Part shown: piece after piece, positions 34,837 to 47,193 of the stretch
Position numbering within the stretch: position 1 is the first letter of the stretch
Layout: every line of letters begins with the position of its first letter
Assembly: GCF_002934265.1 (NCBI RefSeq)
Contig: NZ_PTIX01000002.1
Location: forward strand, 186,001 to 250,000
From: Actinokineospora auranticolor
Lineage (GTDB): Bacteria; Actinomycetota; Actinomycetes; Mycobacteriales; Pseudonocardiaceae
DNA length: 64,000 nt
Direction: 5' to 3'
Notes under the pieces: generated by a model
The model's database searches: none
The model's input: only the letters and a program-made list of their open reading frames with translations
Told to the model about the DNA's origin: nothing
Position numbers and translations under genes: made by a program

Positions 34837-34961
34837 GAAATCAGGCTACGTGCTCACCGCGGCGCGCCGCCCCAGCCCAGGTCGATTGGGCCTTTCGCAC
34901 CCGCGCTGACCAGCCCCGACTCCGCCGAAAAGCACAAACCTCACAGAGAGTCCGGTATCGA

Positions 34962-35804
34962 CTACCGAACCGCCTGCAGGGCGTAGATGAACGGCAGCCG
35001 GGGCGCCTCCTCCGGGAGGGCGAACCAGCCGCCGTCCGAGGTCATGGTCGACCAGCGCGGCCACGGCAACTGCTCCGTCTCCCGCAGCCTGGTGATCCGC
35101 AACCCGGCGTCGACCAGGGCGTTCACCACGTCCCCGAGCCCGTGCTGCCACTCGTAGGACACCTTCGCCACCGTCAACTCCGGACCGTCCGTGTAGGTCC
35201 GGCTCGCGTCCCGCTCGACCGGGCCGCGGCCGGACAGGTAGTCGTGGCGCAGCAGCAGGGCCTCGCTGCCGTCCGGCGGCGGGACCGGGCTCAGCGCGTT
35301 GAGCAGCGGGTGGAACTCGACCACGTACACCTGCCCGCCCGGCCGCAGCAGCGCCGCCACCTGCTCGGCCCACGCCGCCAGGTCGGGCACGTAGCAGAGC
35401 GCGCCCTTGCCCGTGTAGACCACGTCGAACCGCTCACGCCCCAACGCCTCCGCCGCGTCGTGCACGTCCGCGTGCACGTACGCCACGGACACACCCTTGT
35501 CCGCCGCGATCTCCCGCGCGGCGCGCACCGACTCCGCCGAGATGTCCAAGCCGACCACGCGCGCACCGCGGGCCGCGATGGCCACGGTCTCCGCGCCAAT
35601 GTGGCACTGGAGGTGGGCCACGTCCCGACCGGCCAGGTCACCGAGGTCGTCCCACTCGAACTCGGCGAACCAGACCTCCGGGTCGCGGTTGGGCACGTCG
35701 TAGAACTGGGACGCCACGTGGATCGGGGTGCGGGCGTCCCAGTTGGCCTCGTTGGCCGCGATCATCCGGGCGGTGTCGGAGTCGAATTCCATGATCGTGA
35801 TCAT
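34962..35804 (-). CDS. Class I SAM-dependent methyltransferase
   Basis: 280 aa from ATG 35804 (GTG 35813 and ATG 35792 are alternatives). The SAM-binding core is visible: VAHLQCHIGAETVAIAARGARVVGLDISAESV (motif I with a Cys-rich variant), then HADVHDAAEAL and FDVVYTGKGALCYV. The N-terminal ANEANWDARTPIH motif and C-terminal FALPEEAPRLPFIYALQA recur in a family of actinobacterial small-molecule methyltransferases. The substrate is unknown. It stands between two unrelated genes. Confidence 0.88.
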   Translation of the reverse strand: MITIMEFDSDTARMIAANEANWDARTPIHVASQFYDVPNRDPEVWFAEFEWDDLGDLAGRDVAHLQCHIGAETVAIAARGARVVGLDISAESVRAAREIAADKGVSVAYVHADVHDAAEALGRERFDVVYTGKGALCYVPDLAAWAEQVAALLRPGGQVYVVEFHPLLNALSPVPPPDGSEALLLRHDYLSGRGPVERDASRTYTDGPELTVAKVSYEWQHGLGDVVNALVDAGLRITRLRETEQLPWPRWSTMTSDGGWFALPEEAPRLPFIYALQAVR

Positions 35805-35830
35805 TCCCGCCACCGCCCGGTGACCGCGAC

Positions 35831-38800
35831 CTACAACGGGGGCAAGTCCGGCGGCTGCGCGGCCGGGGAGACGGCCAAGCGCTCCAAGGCGATCTCGATG
35901 GCCTTGTCCAGTTGTGGATCAACGCCTGCCGCGTGGTCCTGGGGACGCATGACGACCTCGACGTCCGGGTCGACGCCGTGGTTCTCCATGCCCCAGCCCG
36001 TGCCCTCCATCCAGGTCGCGTACCGCGGTTGGGTCACCAGCGTGCCGTCGATGAGGTGGTACCGCATGTCGATGCCGACCACCCCGCCCCAGGTCCGGGT
36101 GCCCACGACCGGCCCGATGCCCAGCGCCTTGATCGCCGCGTTGACGATGTCGCCGTCGGAGCCGGAGAACTCGTTGGCCACCGCGACCACCGGACCGCGC
36201 GGCGCGTCGACCGGGTACGTCTCCTCGTAGTACCCGTCCCGCGCGCGGCCCCAGCCCACGATGCGCCTGCTCAGCTTCTCCACGACCAGCTGCGACAGGT
36301 GCCCGCCGCGGTTCTCCCGCAGGTCGACGATCACCCCGTCGCGGCGCATCTCCATCCGCAGGTCGCGGTGGAACTGGGCCCAGCCGAAGGCGACCATGTC
36401 CGGCACGTGCAGGTACCCGACGCGGCCGTCGGTCGCCGAGTGCGTGTGCGCGCGCCGGTCGGCCACCCACGCCTGGTAGCGCAGCGGCATGTCGTCGAGC
36501 AGCGGCACGACCACGACCCGCCGCGGCGCGCCGCCACCCTTGGGTTCCACGGTCAGCTCGACGGGCTTCTCCGCCGTGCCGACCAGCAGCGTCGCGGGCC
36601 CGCGCACGGGGTCGACCGCGATCCCGTCGACCGCGACGATCGCGTCCCCCTCGCGCACCCCCACGCCGGGCGCGCGCAGCGGCGAGCGGGCCTTGGGGTC
36701 CGAGCTCTCCCCCGGCACGATCGCCGAGATCCGCCACGCGCCGTCCGCGTCGCGCACCAGGTCGGCACCGAGCAGCCCGAGCCGCCGCCTGCCGTCCGCG
36801 CCCGCCTGCTGCGGCAGCACGTACGCGTGCGAGGTGCCGAGTTCGCCGTTGACCTCCCACAGCAGGTCGACCAGCTCGTTGTGCGACCCGAGGGCGTCCA
36901 CCAGCGGCCGGTACCGGTCGAGCACCCCGGCCCAGTCGACGCCGTTCATGTCCGCGCGCCAGAAGTGGTCGCGCATCAGGCGGCCGGACTCCTCGTAGGC
37001 CTGCCGCCACTCGGCGGCCGGGTCGACGCGCACCCGGACCCGGCTCAGGTCGACGGAGATGTTGTCCTCCGAGCCCTCCTCGGAGTCGGGTTTGCGGTCG
37101 GCGGGGACGACCCGCAGGCTGCCGCCGTCGCGCACCACCAGGCGGGTGCCGTCGCCGCTGGGCCACACCTCGTCGAGGCCGTCGATCAGCGTGTCGGCCT
37201 TGCGCTTGGCCAGGTCGTAGCGCTCCAGCACCGAGCGGGGCGCGGCGGTGCCCGAGTCGTCGAGGTCGTCGCCGAGGGTGCCGGTGAGCGGGTCGCGCAG
37301 CCAGGTCACGCCGCCCTTGACCGCCAGCAGCCGCCAGTAGCGGGCGGCGGGCACCGGGAAGGCCACGACCCGGTCGGCGATGCCTTCCAGGTCCACCGAC
37401 GTGCGCGGGGTCTTGGTGCCGGAGTCGTCGGAGTCGTCCGAGTCCTTGTCGTCGTCCGGGTCGCCGAACGCGCGGCCCTCGCGGACCGGGGCGAACGGCG
37501 ACGGCGTGGTCGCGGCCAGCGGCACCAGGTAGGGCCGGATGGCGTTGGCGAAGGACAGGTCGAACACGTGCGAGTCGTAGATCGGGTCGAAGCTGCGCGA
37601 CGACAGGAACGCGATGTGCTTGCCGTCGAGGGTGAACGCGGGGTCGTGGTCGACGAACCGCAGCGGGGTCACGTCGACCACGGCCAGGCTGGTCGTGTCG
37701 ACCATCCGGATGTGCCGCAGCGGGTTCGGGCCGGGGTGCGACCAGGCCAACCAGGTCGAGTCCGGGGAGAACACCAGGTCCTTGGGGTCGCCCTCGCTGA
37801 CCTTGGCGATCTCCCGGACCTCGCCGTCGTCGACGTCGACCAGCAGCAGCCTGCCGTCGTGCGTGGTCACCGCGACCCGGCGGCCGTCCGGGGCCGCCGC
37901 CAGCTCCAGCACCCGACCCAGCTCGCCGGTGGCCACCCGGCGCGGGCTGACCCCGGGGTCGCGCCCCTCGACGGGACCGAACTCCAGCGCGTCCTCGCCG
38001 TCGGCGTCGGTCACCCAGACCGCCTGGCCGGTGGTGCCCAGCACCGCGGGCACCCGGGCGCGCACGCCGGGCTCGACCGACAGCGCGCGCACCGGCCCGT
38101 CGCGGTGGGTCACCCAGTGCACGGTGCCGCGCACCTCGACCGCGCTGGCCCGGCCGGTGCGGTCGACGCCCGCCCAGCCCAGGTTGCGACCGGCGGCGAC
38201 CGGGCGGACCTGGCGCGGGTTGCGCGAGCCGCCGAGGCGCACCTCGACCTTGCGCGGCGCGGAGTCCAGGTCGTCGTGCAGCCACACCTCGCCCGCGCGG
38301 TGGTAGACCACGCGGGTGCCGTCGGTGGTGGCGTTGCGGGCGTAGAAGCCCTCGTGGTCGGAGTGCTTGCGCACGTCGGAGCCGTCGTGCGCGCAGGAGT
38401 AGAGGTTGCCGACGCCCTCGTGGTCGGAGAGGAACGCGATCCGGCCGCCGACCCACAGCGGGCTCACCAGGTGTCCGTCCACTTCGGACAGGATGCGGTG
38501 GAAGTCGCCGGTGCCCCGGTGGTCGACCCAGACCTTGCCGGTGGTGCCGCCGCGGTAGCGCTTCCACCAGGCGGGTTCGCGGGAGAACACCGAGCCGAGC
38601 AGCACCCCGCCCGCGGCGTTGAGCTCCAGCGAGGCCAGCGGGCCGTAGGGCAGCGGCTCGGCGGGGGCACCGTCGAGCGGCACCGCGTACGCCCACGTGC
38701 CCCGGGTGGAGGACCGACCGGTGGAGGTGCGGGCCGTGACACGGCCGTCCGGGGTCCAGCCGGTGACGGCGGTCCCCACGTCGCCCCAGTAGCTCAGCCG

Positions 38801-39037
38801 TTCACTCGGACCGCCCTCGACCGGCGCGACGTGCACCTCCGGCTCGACGTCGCGGGTGCTGCTCCAGGCCAGGTGCGCGCCGTCGGGGGAGAACCGCGGG
38901 TTGGTCACCGGTACCTGGTCGGCCGAGAGCCGCCAGGCCCGGCCACCGGCCGCGGGCGCCAGCCACACGTCGTCCTCGGCGACGAACGTGATCAGGTCCG
39001 CGTGCAGGTGGGGGAATCTGAGGTAGGCGTCGGTCAC
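35831..39037 (-). CDS. Tricorn-protease-like S41 family peptidase
   Basis: 1068 aa from GTG 39037; TAGCTT lies about 10 bases upstream, so translation may be leaderless. Beta-propeller repeats fill the N-terminal two thirds (for example TNPRFSPDGAHLAWSS and FSPDSTWLAWSHPG), then a PDZ-like domain (GVREGDAIVAVDGIAVDP) and the S41 core with GTSHAYV (catalytic Ser/His pair), NEFSGSDGDIVNAAIKALG (nucleophile Ser plus Asp) and MRYHLIDG. The layout equals Thermoplasma tricorn, which makes small peptides downstream of the proteasome. Actinobacteria have proteasomes, so a role in peptide turnover is plausible. An acidic insert (residues about 545-560, many Asp/Ser) is unusual. Confidence 0.9.
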   Translation of the reverse strand: MTDAYLRFPHLHADLITFVAEDDVWLAPAAGGRAWRLSADQVPVTNPRFSPDGAHLAWSSTRDVEPEVHVAPVEGGPSERLSYWGDVGTAVTGWTPDGRVTARTSTGRSSTRGTWAYAVPLDGAPAEPLPYGPLASLELNAAGGVLLGSVFSREPAWWKRYRGGTTGKVWVDHRGTGDFHRILSEVDGHLVSPLWVGGRIAFLSDHEGVGNLYSCAHDGSDVRKHSDHEGFYARNATTDGTRVVYHRAGEVWLHDDLDSAPRKVEVRLGGSRNPRQVRPVAAGRNLGWAGVDRTGRASAVEVRGTVHWVTHRDGPVRALSVEPGVRARVPAVLGTTGQAVWVTDADGEDALEFGPVEGRDPGVSPRRVATGELGRVLELAAAPDGRRVAVTTHDGRLLLVDVDDGEVREIAKVSEGDPKDLVFSPDSTWLAWSHPGPNPLRHIRMVDTTSLAVVDVTPLRFVDHDPAFTLDGKHIAFLSSRSFDPIYDSHVFDLSFANAIRPYLVPLAATTPSPFAPVREGRAFGDPDDDKDSDDSDDSGTKTPRTSVDLEGIADRVVAFPVPAARYWRLLAVKGGVTWLRDPLTGTLGDDLDDSGTAAPRSVLERYDLAKRKADTLIDGLDEVWPSGDGTRLVVRDGGSLRVVPADRKPDSEEGSEDNISVDLSRVRVRVDPAAEWRQAYEESGRLMRDHFWRADMNGVDWAGVLDRYRPLVDALGSHNELVDLLWEVNGELGTSHAYVLPQQAGADGRRRLGLLGADLVRDADGAWRISAIVPGESSDPKARSPLRAPGVGVREGDAIVAVDGIAVDPVRGPATLLVGTAEKPVELTVEPKGGGAPRRVVVVPLLDDMPLRYQAWVADRRAHTHSATDGRVGYLHVPDMVAFGWAQFHRDLRMEMRRDGVIVDLRENRGGHLSQLVVEKLSRRIVGWGRARDGYYEETYPVDAPRGPVVAVANEFSGSDGDIVNAAIKALGIGPVVGTRTWGGVVGIDMRYHLIDGTLVTQPRYATWMEGTGWGMENHGVDPDVEVVMRPQDHAAGVDPQLDKAIEIALERLAVSPAAQPPDLPPL

Positions 39038-39248
39038 GTGGTCAAAGCTAGCCACTGACACCCGGGCCTGCCGCCACTTTTGACCGCATGCCCTGCGGGA
39101 CCCGCCAAGTGTCGTAACCCGCACCCGGACGGGACGGGCGAAACCCGACCGGTAGGCCCAGCGGGTACGTCCATTCCGGACCCCCCGTTGAGCCGGTCGG
39201 CAACCAACCGACCATCCCACCAAAGAGTGAAAACGGGACCAGGGTCCG

Positions 39249-40238
39249 CTATCCGCCCACGGAGGGCCAAAAGCGGCGCCAGGCGTCGTGGTCCATCCGC
39301 GCGGGATCGACCCCCGCGGCCCGCGCCGCGGACTCGGCGGCGCGCACCCGGTCGGCGAACCGGCGGGCCACCCGGCGGAGGTCGTCCTCGGGGTCGGCGC
39401 CCGCGAGCCGGGCGGTGGCCGCGGCGTGGAACAACCGGGCGCCGACGCCCTGGTCGCCGTCGTCGAGCAAGTCGGCGGGCAGGCCCGCGCGGGAGGCGCG
39501 GTGGACCAGCTTGGCCGCGAGCGCGACCGCGGGCTGCCCGAGCGCCACACCGTCCACACTGGACTCGCGCTGCTTCTCCCGCTGCTTGAGCTCGTCCCAG
39601 CGGTGCTCCTGGGTGGTCGCGTCGCGCACCGCGGGGTCGCCACCGGCGAACACGTGCGGGTGCCTGCCCACCAGCTTGGTGACCAGGGTGTCGGCGACGT
39701 CGTCGATGCCGAACGGGTCGGCCGGGTCCTCCTGCGCCACCCGGGCGTGGAAGAGGACTTGGAGCAGGACGTCGCCGAGTTCCTCGCGCAGCGCGGCGCG
39801 GTCGCCGTCGTCGATGGCGTCGAGGAGCTCGTAGGACTCCTCCACCAGGTACCGGCGCAGCGAGTCGTGGGTCTGCTCGGCGTCCCACGGGCAGCCGCCC
39901 GGCGAGCGCAGGACGTCCATCACCCGCGCGGCGGCGACGAGGCCGGCGCCCGGGGTGCGCAGCACGGGCACGCCCGCCGCCACCAGGGGTTCGGCGGCGG
40001 CCAAGTCGTCGGTGAGCACCACGACCGGAGCGCTCGCCGCCTCGTCGACCACGTCCGCGGGCGCGGGGCCGTCACCGGCCGCCGGGTCCGCGCCGCCGAG
40101 GGTGTAGACCCGCTTGGCCGCGCGCAGCAGCGGCAACGCGGCAGCGGGCAGGGTCGCACCATCCCGCAGGCGGACCGTCTTGGCGGACTCGACCAGCACG
40201 ACGGCGGAACCGGGGTGCGGGGTCGCCCGCCGGGTCAC
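39249..40238 (-). CDS. mazG: Nucleoside triphosphate pyrophosphohydrolase MazG
   Basis: 329 aa, long actinobacterial form. MazG removes pyrophosphate from non-canonical or excess nucleoside triphosphates. A roughly 100-residue N-terminal part is followed by the first MazG fold: GGCPWDAEQTHDSLRRYLVEESYELLDAI with EExxE Mg ligands, and LREELGDVLLQVLFHARVAQE. A second, degenerate half (LAAKLVHRASRAGLPAD...) follows. The start overlaps the stop of the SurA-like gene in GTGA. Confidence 0.93.
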   Translation of the reverse strand: MTRRATPHPGSAVVLVESAKTVRLRDGATLPAAALPLLRAAKRVYTLGGADPAAGDGPAPADVVDEAASAPVVVLTDDLAAAEPLVAAGVPVLRTPGAGLVAAARVMDVLRSPGGCPWDAEQTHDSLRRYLVEESYELLDAIDDGDRAALREELGDVLLQVLFHARVAQEDPADPFGIDDVADTLVTKLVGRHPHVFAGGDPAVRDATTQEHRWDELKQREKQRESSVDGVALGQPAVALAAKLVHRASRAGLPADLLDDGDQGVGARLFHAAATARLAGADPEDDLRRVARRFADRVRAAESAARAAGVDPARMDHDAWRRFWPSVGG

Positions 40239-41257
40239 TGGGCGGGCGCGTTCTTGACCGGGATGACCACGCCGCTGGCCTCGGCCGCGCTGGGCGCGAT
40301 GTCCATGCCGGTCTCGTCCCAGACCCCGTACCGGGGGCTGATCTTCACGCCGACCTCGGCGAGCAGCGGCTGCAGCAGGCGCGGCCCGAGGGACTGCGCG
40401 GTCTGCGGGTCGGCCTTGGCCTTCTCGTCCGGCTTGGCGTTGGTGTCGCGCTTGCGGATCAGCGCCACCACCCAGTTCGCGTTCTCCGGGTTCGGCCGGA
40501 AGGCGACCACGGAGTTCTCGGGGGCGCCGAAGAGCACGGTGCCCGCGATGTCCGAGGCGGCGGCCGGGGTCAGGGTCTCGGCCTTGGCCGCCTGCTCACC
40601 CGCCGCGATCTCCGCGTCGATGAACGCGTCGGCCTGCTTGAGACCCTCGGCGAGCTTGTTGGCCTTGGCGACCGCGGCCTCGCGCACCGCGCCCTGGCTC
40701 TGGTCCTGGCTGACCGCGGTGACCAGCACGAAGTCGAAGGTGACCGACAGCTTGGTCAGCTCCCGGTCGCCGATCTCGCCGAGCAGCAGGAAGTCCCGGG
40801 CGACCTGGTTGCGGTCGAGCACCTTGGTGACGGCCTGGCGGCTGATCACCTGCGGGCTGACGCCGCCGTCGACCGGCAGCTCCTGGAACGAGTCACCGAT
40901 CTGCCCCGCCACCTCGGCGACCTTGGCCGGGTCGACCGTGAGGTTCGCCTTGGCCGCGTAGCGCTCGATCAGCTCGTGCTGCACCAGCTGGCGCAGCGCC
41001 TCGCGGGAGAGCAGGTCGAGCTTGCGCTGGTCGGCCAGCACCCGCGCGGCGGGCTCGGCCTTGACGGCCTGCTGGACGAGGTCCTGGACGCGGTCGACCG
41101 AGATGGTCCGGTCACCGACGACGGCGGCGGCGTTCACCTGGCTCGGCCCGGTCGCGCAGGCGCCGAGCGCCAGCCCGACGGCGGCGAGCAGCGCGACGAA
41201 CGGTCCCCGGCGGCGGGTGGCGGCGATGACGGTGGTCACAGTGACCAAGCCTCTCAC
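40235..41257 (-). CDS. SurA N-terminal domain lipoprotein (chaperone-like)
   Basis: 340 aa from GTG 41257 (GTG 41245 and 41239 are alternatives). An Arg-rich start, hydrophobic core and lipobox LGAC at Cys34 mark a lipoprotein. It is followed by a SurA_N-like region (AVVGDRTISVDRVQDLVQQAV...LDLLSREALRQLVQHELIERYA), which in other proteins assists folding or export. The last third is a Lys/Ala-rich helix plus a beta segment with KISPRYGVWDETG. Gene order before mazG and near mfd is typical of actinobacteria. Confidence 0.85.
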   Translation of the reverse strand: MRGLVTVTTVIAATRRRGPFVALLAAVGLALGACATGPSQVNAAAVVGDRTISVDRVQDLVQQAVKAEPAARVLADQRKLDLLSREALRQLVQHELIERYAAKANLTVDPAKVAEVAGQIGDSFQELPVDGGVSPQVISRQAVTKVLDRNQVARDFLLLGEIGDRELTKLSVTFDFVLVTAVSQDQSQGAVREAAVAKANKLAEGLKQADAFIDAEIAAGEQAAKAETLTPAAASDIAGTVLFGAPENSVVAFRPNPENANWVVALIRKRDTNAKPDEKAKADPQTAQSLGPRLLQPLLAEVGVKISPRYGVWDETGMDIAPSAAEASGVVIPVKNAPAQ

Positions 41258-41358
41258 AGCACCCCCGCCGGGTGGACGCGCACCCGCTCGTGTTACCCGC
41301 CGTGACCGGCGACGAGTCAGGCGAAGGCGCCACCCGACCTAGCCAGACCACCACCACC

Positions 41359-41427
41359 GCGAGATCGCGCCGGTCTCGCCGACTGTGCGGTTCAAAGGCG
41401 ATCTTGCCGCCGAGGCGGAGCCGAGGC
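41359..41427. repeat. Dispersed inverted-repeat element, copy 2 (short)
   Basis: About 69 bp related to 2895-3009: it begins GCGAGATCGCGCCGGTCTC, keeps GCGGTTCA and AAAGGCGATCT, and ends near GGAGCCGAGGC. The internal 15-bp hairpin region of copy 1 is absent. The stop codon and last dozen codons of the EspG-type gene lie inside it. Confidence 0.6.
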
Positions 41428-42201
41428 CGTGTTACCGCTAAGGGCGTTTGCCAGCTCGTCGCGCAAGACAGTGCTGTCGGCCGGGGTGAGGTTGACCCAT
41501 TGCCTGCCGTCGGCGCGCACGGTGCGCAGCAGCGCGTAGCGGCCGTCGCCCGCCACGTCGAACCAGAACAGCGACGGACCGCGCCCACCCGCGGCGGTGA
41601 CGCCGAGCTGGCCTGCGCGCAGCCGGCGCGCGCACAGCAGTTCGGTCAGCACCGGCACCCGGTCGGCGTGCTCGGCCCGCCAGGAACCGCCTTCGCGGCG
41701 ACCGGCGCGGTCCGCGGGCAACTCGGCGACCACGGCGGCGGCCAGCGCGGCGGTCGCGGCGGACCCGCCCGCGGCGATGCCCGCCGACATGCTCGCGGTG
41801 ACGTCGCCGTCGCGGACCAGGACGTCGCCGCCGACGTGCTCGCTGGGGCCGGGCTCCTGGGTGGCGACGACGGCGCGGCGGCCGACCCGGGCGGCCAGCA
41901 CGCGGTGCGGCGAGTCGGACCCGTCCTCGGCCATCCACACCGAGTCGACGGAGACCTCCGGGGCGTGCAGCATCCGCAGGCAGGTCTCGAGGTCGGGGTC
42001 GAGCTTGTCACCGCGGCCGAGCACCCCGTTGGCGCGCAGCCGGGCGCGGACCCGGTCGGTGACCACGGCCTGCTCGCGGCCGGTGAGCCCGGAGCGGGCC
42101 ACCTGCAGCGGGTACGGGAAGGCCTCGATGCCGAGCTGGTCCCACACGTGCCCGAACTCGTCCGGGCCCAGGGTCCAGCCGAGCTGGGTCGTCAGGCTCA
42201 C
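41392..42201 (-). CDS. ESX secretion-associated EspG-type protein
   Basis: 269 aa from GTG 42201, with GGGGAG five bases upstream. The N-terminal LGPDEFGHVWDQLGIEAFPYPLQV and the central VDSVWMAEDG / VLAARVGRRAVVATQEPG blocks are typical of the EspG family, cytoplasmic chaperones that bind PE/PPE-type substrates of type VII (ESX) secretion. No ESX core genes (eccC, mycP, esx pair) lie in the window, so this is an orphan. The last residues (NTASAPPRRQDRL) come from the dispersed repeat, suggesting that insertion or deletion there changed the C-terminus. Confidence 0.8.
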   Translation of the reverse strand: MSLTTQLGWTLGPDEFGHVWDQLGIEAFPYPLQVARSGLTGREQAVVTDRVRARLRANGVLGRGDKLDPDLETCLRMLHAPEVSVDSVWMAEDGSDSPHRVLAARVGRRAVVATQEPGPSEHVGGDVLVRDGDVTASMSAGIAAGGSAATAALAAAVVAELPADRAGRREGGSWRAEHADRVPVLTELLCARRLRAGQLGVTAAGGRGPSLFWFDVAGDGRYALLRTVRADGRQWVNLTPADSTVLRDELANALSGNTASAPPRRQDRL

Positions 42202-42643
42202 CACTGCTCCCCGATCACGGGCGGTGCGGCCGGGCGACCCGCGCCGAGCACCTCGTCGAAGTCGGTCACGATCCGGTCCGGGCGCGCCCGTCGGGCCGGG
42301 GCGGGGCGCCGTAGCGGACACTCTCGCCGCCGCCGTCGCCGCGGTAGGGCCGAACTGCCCTGGTGGCGTGGTCACCGTGCGTATCCCCTCGGACCTCGGG
42401 AGCGCGTCCACACCCGTGGACGTTGCCCACCCACCAACCACGCAAGTCCTCATGAGACTGTCCAACTGGAACTCAAGTACGGCGGCGGCGGGGCAAACGG
42501 GTGCTTGCCCTTGACGTCGCCGAAAACGCGAGGCGCGTTACGAATCAATCGGAACGGCAGTTGGCCTGCTAACCGCAAGTTTCACTTTGCACGCCTACAC
42601 GCGGCGACTTTCACGATCACCGCAGCGAGCGCGATCTCGCGGA
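42202..42643. other. Gene-poor region between espG-type gene and mfd
   Basis: About 440 bases. A 23-codon frame on the minus strand (42269 to 42198, starting VTDFDEVLGAG) has coding-like third positions and overlaps the EspG start in GTGA; it could be a coupled leader peptide. The remainder, including the AT-richer stretch 42480-42620 at the 3' side of mfd, shows no gene. Confidence 0.45.
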
Positions 42644-46207
<3,564 letters not shown>

Positions 46208-46320
46208 GAGACGGGTGTCCTTAGAACGCGGTCCAGGGGTGGTTGGGGGTGCGCCCAGGGGGCGGGTCCCAGCCTACGGCGTACCCACGACAGGCGTCGC
46301 CGACATATAGCCTCCGCCCC

Positions 46321-46935
46321 GTGGCACTCGAATGGTGGACACCGCTGGCCGACCGGCTGGGGCTGGCGCGGGAGCTGGGACCGGTGCTGGTGGGGCGGTG
46401 GTCGGAGCCGCACCGCCGGTACCACGACTTGGACCACCTGGTGGCGGTGCTGACCGCCGTAGACCGGCTGGCGGCCCACGCGGACGACCCGGACCTGGTC
46501 CGCCTCGCCGCCTGGTACCACGACGCGGTCTACCAGGGGCGACCGGACGACGAGGAGATGAGCGCCCGCCTGGCCGAAACCGAACTGCCCCTGGACGCCG
46601 CGTCGACCGCGGAGGTGGCCCGCCTGGTGCGGCTGACGCGCGGGCACCGGACCGCACCGGGAGACCGCAACGGCGAAGTCCTCTGCGACGCAGACCTCAC
46701 CATCCTCGCCTCGGACAACTACGAGGCGTACGCGACAGCCATCCGCACCGAATACGCCCACGTCCCGGACGACGCCTTCCGCGCGGGACGAGCGGCGGTC
46801 CTGCGAGACCTCCTGGCCCTACCCACCCTCTACCGCACCCCGCACGGCAGGGCCGCGTGGGAAATTCCCGCCCGCGCCAACCTGACCGCCGAACTAGCCA
46901 CGTTGACCGCCGAACCTGGTCCATCGGACGGCTAG
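46321..46935 (+). CDS. HD-domain metal-dependent phosphohydrolase
   Basis: 204 aa from GTG 46321; TATAGC lies about 11 bases upstream, consistent with a leaderless mRNA. Metal-ligand residues are clear: RRYHDLDHLVAVL (about residues 33-45) and WYHDAVYQGRPDDEE (about 65-80). Further down are RLTRGH and LCDADLTILA. This is the pattern of the small HD phosphohydrolase group (COG4339 type), for which no substrate is established. It lies 13 bases before the left inverted repeat. Confidence 0.85.
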   Translation: MALEWWTPLADRLGLARELGPVLVGRWSEPHRRYHDLDHLVAVLTAVDRLAAHADDPDLVRLAAWYHDAVYQGRPDDEEMSARLAETELPLDAASTAEVARLVRLTRGHRTAPGDRNGEVLCDADLTILASDNYEAYATAIRTEYAHVPDDAFRAGRAAVLRDLLALPTLYRTPHGRAAWEIPARANLTAELATLTAEPGPSDG

Positions 46936-46948
46936 CCCACCGGCAGAT

Positions 46949-47191
46949 CTGGATGGTGCGCCGGTCTTGCAGGAACGGCCGTGATCTCGGCCGGTGGTCT
47001 ATCTCGACCGGTGTTGGGCCGAGCACGGTGCGTGCTCGGCCCAACAAAACATCGATGGGCGGTTGTGCCGATCAGGTCTTCGGTTTGTGCTGTAGTCGGG
47101 TGTTCATGGGAGTTCCGCGCGGGCGGCCGTGGCCGGACGGCCGCCGTGGTGGGCTTACGCGGGTGTGATGCGGAGCAGTTTGTCGTCGGTG
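46949..47191. repeat. Left arm of a long inverted repeat
   Basis: 243 bp, reverse complement of 49216-49409 apart from an extra stretch of about 50 bp holding a 16-bp hairpin (47012-47046) and a few substitutions. Read on the appropriate strands it contains the last 11 codons plus stop of the tetR gene and the last 12 codons plus stop of the sugar dehydrogenase gene, so it is a copied gene junction. It ends 3 bases before the echA-type stop codon. Confidence 0.8.
47012..47046. terminator. Strong hairpin within the left inverted-repeat arm
   Basis: A perfect 16-bp stem with a 3-nt loop, absent from the right arm. It is followed by AAAC on the plus strand and preceded by GTTTTG on the minus strand. 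It could act as a terminator for the echA-type gene. Confidence 0.5.
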
Positions 47192-47193
47192 GA

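Noticed and set aside
35912..39058. 1048-codon plus-strand frame opposite the tricorn-like gene
   Set aside because: Its composition is Arg/Val/Gly/His-rich with no domain, and the minus strand carries clear propeller, PDZ and S41 motifs.
39038..39248. Possible small gene between the tricorn-like gene and mazG
   Set aside because: Only short frames with no ribosome site; it contains minor dyads and probably the divergent/terminator signals.
42198..42269. 23-codon minus-strand frame overlapping the EspG start in GTGA
   Set aside because: Coding-like third positions make it intriguing, but it lacks a ribosome site and is too short to support; noted in the region entry only.
46949..47191. Could the left inverted-repeat arm be an insertion sequence end?
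   Set aside because: There is no transposase, and the arm contains copied 3' ends of two host genes; a duplication/inversion explains it better.
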